A DNA stretch of 64,000 bases from Neurospora tetrasperma FGSC 2508 (taxonomy: Eukaryota > Ascomycota > Sordariomycetes > Sordariales > Sordariaceae). Of the stretch, positions 56,405-64,000 are shown piece by piece (positions within the stretch are counted from its first letter, which is position 1; every line of letters starts with the position of its first letter). The stretch spans positions 3,016,904 to 3,080,903 of the forward strand of contig NW_009799103.1 in NCBI RefSeq assembly GCF_000213175.1. The letters are read 5' to 3'. The translations under genes were made by a program, and so were the position numbers. The notes beneath the pieces were generated by a model. The model searched no databases and had not been told where the DNA came from. It saw only the letters and a program-made list of their open reading frames with translations.

Positions 56405-58854
56405 TTACTGAACGATCTCCTCGGTCTCCTCCAACACCTCCTCCATGATCTCCTCGATGACCTGCTCCTCCTGGTCGGTGGCGAGCTCGGGGGTCTTGGC
56501 CTTGATGAGGTCGGCAACGGGATCCGCCGGAAGGCCGTAGATCTCGCGCTCCTCGGCAACCTCCTGCCTGATGGCCTCGCGCCAAGCGAACCACTCCTCG
56601 AGGATGCGGCGGCGGGCCTCGACAACGGCAACGTCGGCGCTGCTGATGCGCTCGGCGTCTTCCTGCTCGAAGACCCTCGAGTACTCGCGGAGGTTGCGGC
56701 GGATGGCCTTCTGCTCCTCCTTGCTAAGGAGGGTAGCGGGGCGCGGCCTCCACTGGAACTGCTTGAACTTCTCGATAGCCTCCTCGCGCAGCTGCTCACC
56801 CTTGAAGTCATACAGATGATATCCGTTCTCCATCTGTTTTTGGTTCGTGTTAGTGATTCCTACTGCACGTCATCTTTATCGGGTGCCAATGGTACTTACA
56901 GAGTGCTTCCACGCGGAAGCCCAGGTGGCAACGAAGCGACCCGAGGGGTCCCACTCAACGTCGGTGACACCGTAGTGGTCAGCGGTGTTCATAAGCTGAA
57001 GGTTGGCGGTAAGGTCCTTGTCGGACTCGGGCTTCTCGCCCTCGAAGTCGAGGTCGTAAAAGTCGAGATCAGAGCTCTGAGTGTTGGCAACAGTGGCAAC
57101 GACTACAAAGCGTCCCTTAGGCGACCAGTAGATGGCGTTGCTGTTCTTCTTCTCGAGAGTGCGGAGGTGCTTGAAGTTTCCAACAGCATTGCCCTTGGCC
57201 TTCTCAGGGCAGAAGAAAGCGACCGACGTCTTGGGGGGAACCGCGGTGGCACCGACAGGCTCGGTGGTGGTGATAATAACGAACCTGTCGCCCTTGGGCT
57301 CCCAGGCAAAGTTTATTACGGTATCCTTGATGGTGTCGACAACTTCCACAGGAACGCCCTTCTCCTTGACACGGAAAATCTCGAGAGTGGTAGCCTGAGA
57401 CTTTTTGGACTTGGAGTGACGGTCAACCTTGACGCACAGGTAAGCACCCTCGGACTGCCAGTGGAGCTTGGCATCCGAGACGCTGAAGAGGTTCAGTGAC
57501 CTGACAACTTGCTTGGAGGGGATACTCATCAAGCCGACTCTGGCGGGGTTGCTGCCAATCTCAGGGGTCCAGAAGCAGAAAAGTTGCTCGTAGGACTTGA
57601 CACCGTCGCGCTGCACGGTGGCGGGAGCCCAGTCGAAGTCCACAACGCCCTCGATCTTGATGGCGGTCTTGTCCAACAGGTTCATCCTCGGAAGCTCGTA
57701 GACGGAAATAGACTGGCCGGGGTTCAGCCTGGCGACGTACTTGTCATCGGCAGACCACTTGAAGGCGGGCCAGGGGAACTTGGGGGCCTTCTTGGGAGCC
57801 TCGCCCTCGGCGGCGGCGGCGGGGGTGTCGAGCTGGGCGAAAGAACGAAGGGGCTTGGAGGTCTCGATATCCCAGATAACGTAGTTCTTGCCGTCGTCTT
57901 CTACAGAAAGAGCGGGGTGACCCTCCTCGGGAATCGAAATCGGCCTGTTGGACCAGGTGACAAGGTACTTTTCGTTGGGAGAGAAGGCGACAAGATTGAC
58001 AAAAGGATGGGCAAAACGCCTCTGCCTAGTCCACGAGGGACCACCCCAAAGCTGAACACCCTGGGCGTGAACGGAGGTGAGGTAGGTACCGAGGGGCGAC
58101 CACTGCACAAAGGTCTCGGTCCAGTGTTGACGGTCGACAACATTCTCGGGCGTTTCCTTCTCGTTGTTCCAGAAAACACCAACGGACTCTCCCCTGAACA
58201 TGACAAACTGATCTCTGCCGCGGCCGCTGGGGTCGGCCATGAAGGAGCGGAGGTGCTCCTTCTCCTGGAACTCCTCGATCTTGGGAGGAGTGTACTCGTC
58301 ATCGATACGGCCCTCGCGACCATAGCGGTCGACATCGGTAAGCTTGTTGACGCGGAGGGTGTGCTTCTTGTCGAGGGGGACGAGGTCGAGCTGTCTGCAG
58401 GCGGCAGCGGCCTCGGCGGGCGACGAGTACTCGACAAAGGCGAACCTACAAAATTCATATCAGTGGCCTGGTCGGCGAGCCAACATGCACACAGCATAGG
58501 GACACATCGCGGTTCGGGCGCAGCGATGGATGGCCGGTCTGTAGATGCGCATCATTTTGAAGGCGGCGGCTGTGTTGCATACCTCAGCGACTTTCCATCC
58601 TCGCCCATGGGCATGAAGATGAGGTCCTCCCGGGTCTTGCCAACAGTGTTGAGCTTCTTCAACAAGAATTTGACGAGCTTGGGTTTTTGCTCCTCGTTGA
58701 CCTCGGGGAGGCCATCGACAACGACAAAGGCATCGTAGCCCTGCTCAAGCTGAACCTCGTACTTCTCGCGGATATCGGAAATGTCGACCTCATCAACATC
58801 GAAGTCATCCTCGTCGAGGTCCTCGTCGCGGAGGTGGTCGAAAGAGGGCGCCAT
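56405..58854 (-). CDS. prt1: Eukaryotic translation initiation factor 3 subunit B (eIF3b/Prt1)
   Basis: Scaffold subunit of eIF3, which binds the 40S ribosome and links eIF3a, g, i and j during start-codon scanning. Exon 1 is 58583-58854, exon 2 is 56900-58445 and exon 3 is 56405-56833. Introns are 137 and 66 bases (donors GTATGC and GTAAGT; both acceptors AG). The product is 748 residues, close to other fungal Prt1. It has an acidic N-terminus and an RRM at about 40-125 ([10 protein letters not shown], then [13 protein letters not shown] across the first junction). A WD40-type propeller follows at about 150-600 ([46 protein letters not shown]). The C-terminal helical segment ([19 protein letters not shown] across the second junction, then a Glu-rich end) docks eIF3i/g. 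An in-frame ATG three codons upstream is an alternative start. It is divergent from CCT2. Confidence 0.95.
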
Positions 58855-60117
58855 GCTGGGCAATTAATCGGCAGTCTGTTATGCTTGGTGGGTGCCGGGA
58901 ATTAGTGGTAGCTGGCGATGTACGGGTCGGGAAGGCGCCTCTGGTGGTGGTGGTGGTTGGACTTGGTGGATGACGGGATTCTGGGCTGGCCGCTTCGGAT
59001 TTTTTCTGCGATGCCGCGGGTGGAACAACGTGCTGGCTTATGCGGTCGTCAGGATTATTGTGAGAATTTGTGCGCAGCGCGCAGATTGTGGTGGGGTTCA
59101 GTGAGAACGGCCAGAGAACCAGGGAAGACAGTGAGGGAAATACCCCACTTTAAGAAGCGATGATGCACGGTGATTGGCTACCCTACCAGATCCCCTCTCT
59201 CTTGAATCGCCAAAATGGGAATTTATGTCAGTGAATGCAATGATGGGGTGGATAGTTTGGAGGTTAAAGAAGAGCCTCAGATATCATGGATATTGCACAG
59301 TTGCAATGAACCCTCAGCCTGGGAAAGTTAAGTTCTCGATGCTGTCTCGGGCTGTTCTTCATCAACTTTAGGTAACTTTTTTGGCTTCCTTTTCTTTTTC
59401 ACAAGAGAATGGCGGCAGGCAGTGGGCTAAGCATTGTTCGTTTGTGCACGGAACAAATATTGACCATGGCAACGTCTGTCCGCTTTCAGCAGAGTTCACA
59501 GGTTTCAGGTTGCCATCACTTTGAAGTCAAGAAAGTGGACTACAGGTGGTGGTTCGTTCCGAGTCGTTGCACCGGGCGATTCAGGTCTCATTCCCTTTGG
59601 CTTTGAGCCTCGACGGCAGTCCCCTGGGCTGGGCTCCTTCTCAAAGTGCTGGCTGCGCTGTCCACCCCTATCCACCGCCGCCGCCGCTGCCAGCCCAAAG
59701 CTCCCCTCCCCCCCCCCCCCTTTCTTCCTTCCCCACGGAAGACGTCCAAGTGGGGTCCCCTGCTGCCCACCTCAAGTGGACATTTTGTCTGTCAAAGGAG
59801 GGGCAAACGGCCTGGCATGCGAGTGACAAGCATTTTATGCCACCTGTCGCAGGCGGTGAGGTAAAGGAGGAACAGGAAGCTCTGGAATTTTGCCGTGGCC
59901 TGCCGTCCAAAAAGTGCCTGGAATTCAGAAGAGCATCATCCGTCCCGCTGCTGGCAGATTGTTGTAGAAAGGAGGCTTCGCGTTCAGGGTATCCATAACG
60001 TCCACCCAAAATATAGTACTACCAAGCTTCAATTGCTTCTTCTTCTCTTCCAACCTCAACCCCCTGTGCACCCCGTAACCCCGACCTTTTGTCTAATACT
60101 TAAGCTTCTTCTACATC
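58855..60117. other. Divergent promoter region between eIF3b and CCT2
   Basis: 1.26 kb between two essential housekeeping genes. A TGATTGGC element (CCAAT box on the minus strand) lies at 59171-59178. GGTGGTGGTGG lies at 58943-58953 in the eIF3b leader. A C-run (CCCCTCCCCCCCCCCC) lies near 59705-59720, and a C/T-rich leader (TTCTTCTTCTC) at 60036-60050 before CCT2. No gene supported. Confidence 0.55.
59173..59177 (-). promoter_or_regulatory. CCAAT box between eIF3b and CCT2
   Basis: ATTGG on the plus strand is CCAAT on the minus strand, within TGATTGGCT, about 320 bases upstream of the eIF3b start. The flanks resemble HAP/NF-Y sites. Function is inferred from sequence only. Confidence 0.35.
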
Positions 60118-61922
60118 ATGGCAAGTTGATTTGTACCACCTTGGGTATCTTTCCGAGCTCACCGTAACTGACCAAGCGCCCGATCATCTCCAGGCCTCGT
60201 TTAGCCCCACCCAGATCTTCGAGGAGGGCACCACAGAAGAGAAGGGAGAGAATGCCCGTCTCAGCGCCTTCGTCGGCGCCATTGCTGTTGGCGACCTCGT
60301 CAAGAGCACCCTTGGTCCCAAGGGCATGGACAAGATCCTCCAGTCTGCGTATGCTTGTTCACCGAACCCCCCGCCTACATGCTTGACACGCCGCCGTCAT
60401 GTGCTGACCGCACCATCACAACATCCAGCTCGACCGGTGAGATTCTAGTAACAAACGACGGTGCTACCATCCTCAAGTCTATCGCTCTCGACAACGCCGC
60501 GGCCAAGGTCCTCGTAAACATCTCCAAGGTCCAGGACGACGAAGTCGGTGATGGCACCACCTCGGTTGCCGTCCTTGCCGCCGAGCTCTTGCGCGAGGCC
60601 GAGAAGCTTGTCGACAAGAAGATCCACCCTCAGACTATCATCGAGGGTTACCGGATAGCTAGCCAGACTGCGCTCAAGGCCCTCGAGGACTCTGCCGTTG
60701 ACCACAGCAGCAACCCCGAGGCGTTCAGGAAAGACCTTGTCGCCATCGCGCGCACGACACTCAGCTCCAAGATTCTTGCCCAAGACAGAGACCACTTTGC
60801 CGAGCTCGCGACCGAGGCCATTCTGCGCCTCAAGGGTTCCGCCGACCTTAGCCACATCCAGATCATCAAGAAGTCCGGTGGCAAGCTCAGCGAATCATAC
60901 CTCGACGATGGCTTTATTCTCGACAAGAAGATCGGTGTCAACCAGCCCAAGCGCCTCGAGAAGGCCAAGATCCTTATCGCCAACACATCGATGGATACCG
61001 ACAAGGTCAAGATCTTTGGTGCGCGCGTCAAGGTCAACTCTACCAGCAAGCTCGCTGAGCTCGAGAAGGCCGAGAAGGAGAAGATGAAGGCCAAGGTTGA
61101 GAAGATCAAGGCGCACGGCATCAACTGCTTCATCAACAGGCAGTTGATTTACAACTGGCCCGAGCAGCTGTTCACCGATGCCGGCATCATGTCGATCGAG
61201 CATGCCGATTTCGATGGCATTGAGCGCCTTGCTCTCGTTACCGGCGGTGAAATCGCTTCTACCTTCGACCACCCGGAGCAGGTCAAACTTGGATATGCCG
61301 ACTTGATTGAGGAGATTATTATTGGCGAGGATACCCTTATCAGATTCTCCGGCACGGCTGCCGGCCAGGCCTGCACTGTCGTTCTCCGTGGTGCTACCGA
61401 TCAGTTGCTTGACGAAGCCGAGAGAAGTTTGCACGACGCTCTTGCCGTTCTTTCACAGACCGTCAAGGAGTCCAGGACAACATTGGGTGGTGGATGCGCT
61501 GAGATGGTTATGGCCAAGGCTGTTGAGGGTGCTGCTACTCGGGTTGAGGGCAAGAAACAGACCGCTGTGTCTGCCTTCGCCACTGCTCTCAGGCAACTGC
61601 CTACCATCCTGGCCGACAACGCTGGTCTGGATTCTGGTGACCTTGTTGCCCGTTTGCGCAAGGCCATCTATGACGGTCTGACCACCTATGGTTTGGATCT
61701 CATGACACCAGGAGGCGGTATCGCCGATATGAGAGACTTGGGTGTTATTGAAAGTTACAAGCTCAAGAAGGCTGTCGTTTCTTCGGCCAGTGAAGCCGCT
61801 GAGGTATGTAATCCCTTTTCTTTGATCGATACGGTCCCAAGCTTGCTAACCATCGTGAATAGTTGCTTCTGCGTGTGGACGACATAATAAGAGCGGCCCC
61901 CAGGAGGCGGGAGAGGCACTAA
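60118..61922 (+). CDS. cct2: T-complex protein 1 subunit beta (CCT2)
   Basis: Beta subunit of the cytosolic TRiC/CCT chaperonin, which folds actin, tubulin and WD40 proteins with ATP. Exon 1 is the ATG alone (60118-60120); the others are 60194-60348, 60429-61803 and 61863-61922. The product is 530 residues, as usual for CCT2. The first intron has a GC donor (ATG/GCAAGT) and a CAG acceptor; it is the only arrangement I found that gives the expected [19 protein letters not shown] start. The other donors are GTATGC and GTATGT. Group II chaperonin motifs are intact: LGPKGMDK (41-48), TNDGATIL (61-68) and GDGTT (93-97, nucleotide pocket). GGGCAEM and PGGGIADM follow near the C-terminus. The last exon encodes the short tail [19 protein letters not shown]. 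Exon 3 carries almost all of the apical and equatorial parts. Confidence 0.95.
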
Positions 61923-62549
61923 ACTTGTACTTTTTGATGGACGAGGAGAGTTGATGGAGAGCAGACTATGTAAATGACCTTGAGCATAGCAGTGCTGAAT
62001 GCTTGATGGTGTGTGGTCTCGCCGTCCCAATACTAGCCCGACCTTTGATTCTTGTTGATGTCAGACCACGATGTCATGCCGTGCGCCAAATGAGGCCACA
62101 ACTGATATAGCAGAGACCTAAAACTAATAACCACGCCATCTCATGTCTGCCGCCTAACTTGACTACCAAGTCTTTCATCGTGTATGTAATATCATTTCTT
62201 ATGTCTGTGACGGAGTGAGATCTACCAATCGTCCATTCAGATGCATACCGACATTACCTCATTCAACGTTATTCGACGATACATCAGGGAAGGAGTGTCA
62301 TATTCTCATGATTGACAGCGTTAGGAACACACTTCCTACAGCTTCTGGTAGGAAACCCCCCTCTAATCCTCCATTCGACCCCCCCTTCAAATACTTCATC
62401 CCAACCTGACCTAGGCACCTATCCCCTTGTAACAAAAACTCCCCACTGAAGAGAATTCCACCCTCCTTCATCATCTCCAGCATAGCAACCCCCATCCCGA
62501 ACCACACCAAACATGAACTAAGTAGGTTCAGTTGTTTTCCAACGAAGCC
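61923..62549. other. Intergenic between convergent genes
   Basis: 3' regions of CCT2 (+) and the small conserved-looking gene (-). No gene or repeat seen. Confidence 0.6.
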
Positions 62550-63104
62550 TCAAGCCAAAACCCCCGCCAACCTCTCCTTCAACAAGCGTCCAATCACCTC
62601 GGGATCCGGCCCCTCGGCCCCCGCGGCGACCATATCCTCCCGCGTGAGTCGGACGAACTTGATGTCTGGGTTCTTGGCCAGCACCGCTTCTTTGACTTGC
62701 TCGGCGTCCGAAGGGGACACGCCGCCGCCGAAGATGATGGCCTTGGGCACCTTGAGGTCGGCTGGGGTGGCGGCCGTGGCGTTGGAGCCGAGGTTCGACG
62801 AGGGGAGGTGGGAGAAGGTGCCGGTGCAGAGAGGGGGGAGTTCCGAGAGGGAGGTGGAGAGGGTGAGGGTTGTGTGGACGACTAGTAGGGGAGGGGAACG
62901 GGGTGGTTAGTTTGAGAGAAACTGAGCAGGAGGTGGAAGTAATTGTGGATGTAACGATGGCAATGGGTGTGGACGTGGTGGAAAGGGTATGGGGATGGGG
63001 ATGGACGGACCGTCATATTCTGGAAGGAGCTTTTCGCGAATGGCTTGAGCGACCTCGGGGTTGTTGCCGAAGGAAGCGATGGGGATTGCGGCGGCGGTGG
63101 ACAT
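62550..63104 (-). CDS. Small conserved-looking fungal protein, 141 residues, function unknown
   Basis: Exon 1 is 63011-63104 and exon 2 is 62550-62881. The 129-base intron has a CTAAC branch and a TAG acceptor, but a weak donor (GTCCGT). Splicing joins KLLPEYD to VVHTTLTLS in frame. The product starts MSTAAAIPIASFGNNPEVAQ. It reads like a compact alpha/beta fold: a first strand (IPIASFG), a helix (NPEVAQAIREKLL), strand VVHTTLTL, strand KAIIFGGGVSP with a Gly-rich turn, a helix (DAEQVKEAVLAKN), strand IKFVRLTREDM, and a C-terminal helix (GRLLKERLAGVLA). This pattern suggests a Rossmann-like or response-regulator-like fold, but I do not recognise the family. No signal peptide or membrane segment. 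Even codon use and clear secondary-structure rhythm support it as real. Confidence 0.72.
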
Positions 63105-64000
63105 GATGATAGCTAAGTAGTGAGTTGTACTTGGGGGTATAGCTTTAGGTTGGTGGGATTGTTCCTATAATTCTGTGCTTCGTCTGCTAGAGAAGATGAT
63201 GCGCAAGCCTAGGTACTTGGGATAGGAATATCGTGGGGATTTATATATTTGCTTTACTCGAGATCCATTTCTGCGGACCATGACTGGAGCTCTCCTTCTA
63301 GTTGTGAGTGAGGCTTGAAAAGCCGTCGTTGTTCCCGTCGTTGTGTATGTCGGACAATCTGTAACGATTGTCACCGGTGACCGAAGTCCCGGACCAAGGA
63401 AACAGCTGCAACGAACTGTCTTAGACAGCAAATACTACTTACAGGTACTGCGAATTGCTTGGCTGCTTCAGTAGTATTTTGGGGAAGGTTCGAAACCTTT
63501 GGTTTGGCGGAGAGCGGGACATGATAAAGACCGAATCGGGACGATGGGATGATTCCGGGGACCGGCATGGAGGAGGCCCAGCCCGGAGCTTCATCAAGAC
63601 CTCGTCACCGAACGGAAGGCAGATTGCTGCGCCGTAGTAGTAATCACGAACAAGACTACCAATTGTTCTCTCCCCTTGAGATACCACGCTTCGCCTTGAG
63701 TCCGTCGTGCCGTGGGGTAATCCGCTGATGGATTCGGGAGTCCGGAAACACAGCATTGTTTAGTCGCCTGAAGCCGCGTAAGTCGTGGAAATCCTTGTCT
63801 TCTAGAATTGATTCTGGTCTTCTTGTGTAATTTGGATGCATACGGGCCATGTAGTCAAATGGTGGATGAATTGTCCTTGACACCGACTGGAGGAGCTGTA
63901 TGTGAAACATGGCTATGTTGTGCGAAGATTCACCGCAAAATATGCTCGAGTATTAATAGAGTTTTGTGATGAAGGGACGGCACGTTAGACGAGCGCGCGG
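63105..64000. other. Right-end region, no gene supported
   Basis: Upstream side of the small minus-strand gene and then unassigned DNA. Minus-strand frames of 65-105 codons overlap at 63371-63910 but look like chance or fragments. A gene entering from the right cannot be excluded. Confidence 0.45.

Noticed and set aside
57509-58738. 409-codon plus-strand frame opposite eIF3b
   Set aside because: Same codon-bias shadow effect; the minus strand is unmistakable eIF3b.
63371-63910. Overlapping minus-strand frames near the right end
   Set aside because: Short, mutually overlapping in different frames, with no motif; not enough for a gene call.

Overview
The window looks like nuclear DNA of a filamentous ascomycete, most likely the Neurospora/Sordaria group. 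Genes are spaced with long intergenic stretches and have a few short introns (about 57 to 200 bases). Donors are mostly GTA/GTG types and acceptors are preceded by CTAAC/CTGAC branch sites. Coding exons are GC-rich. Intergenic DNA carries many TAGGTA/TACCTA motifs and simple-sequence runs. The gene content (NatB Mdm20, DASH Spc34, FIG1, DFG5-type GH76, CVNH, Zn2Cys6) is fungal. The species call is inference. There are two assembly gaps (24555-25179 and 54903-55838).

Layout, left to right: 3'-truncated 26S proteasome subunit Rpn3 (-); TFIID/SAGA subunit TAF12 with very large Q-rich regions (-); an unrecognised Ser/Asp/Arg-rich protein (-); a 348-bp MITE-like inverted-repeat element; DASH/kinetochore subunit Spc34 (+), tail to tail with a FrnE/DsbA-like thioredoxin-fold protein (-); the four-exon FIG1 claudin-like membrane protein (+); NatB auxiliary subunit Mdm20/Naa25 in seven exons (-); twin-CX9C protein Cox23 (-); first gap; a GH76 DCW1/DFG5-type cell-wall mannosidase/transglycosylase (+); a Lys-rich protein of unknown function (+); a Zn2Cys6 transcription factor with long low-complexity regions (+); a GT31-like glycosyltransferase (+); a secreted CVNH lectin-like protein in three exons (-); a TBC-domain protein lacking both usual catalytic finger residues (+); a delta-12 oleate desaturase (-); second gap; eIF3b (-), head to head with CCT2 (+); and a small conserved-looking protein (-). 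The last 0.9 kb has nothing I can support.

These are ordinary dispersed eukaryotic genes, not an operon or a cluster. Functions fall into proteostasis (Rpn3, CCT2, NatB), gene expression (TAF12, eIF3b, the Zn2Cys6 factor), mitochondria (Cox23), chromosome segregation (Spc34), and cell surface or secretion (FIG1, GH76, GT31, CVNH). I see no tRNA, rRNA, CRISPR array or large transposon. I found no convincing new multi-gene system. The most interesting items are the CVNH gene whose intron falls between its two internal repeats, the TBC protein with degenerate finger motifs, the MITE-like element, and a GC-AG intron directly after the CCT2 start codon.

All exon structures were worked out by eye from frame continuity, splice signals and family knowledge. 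No alignment, RNA data or database search was available.
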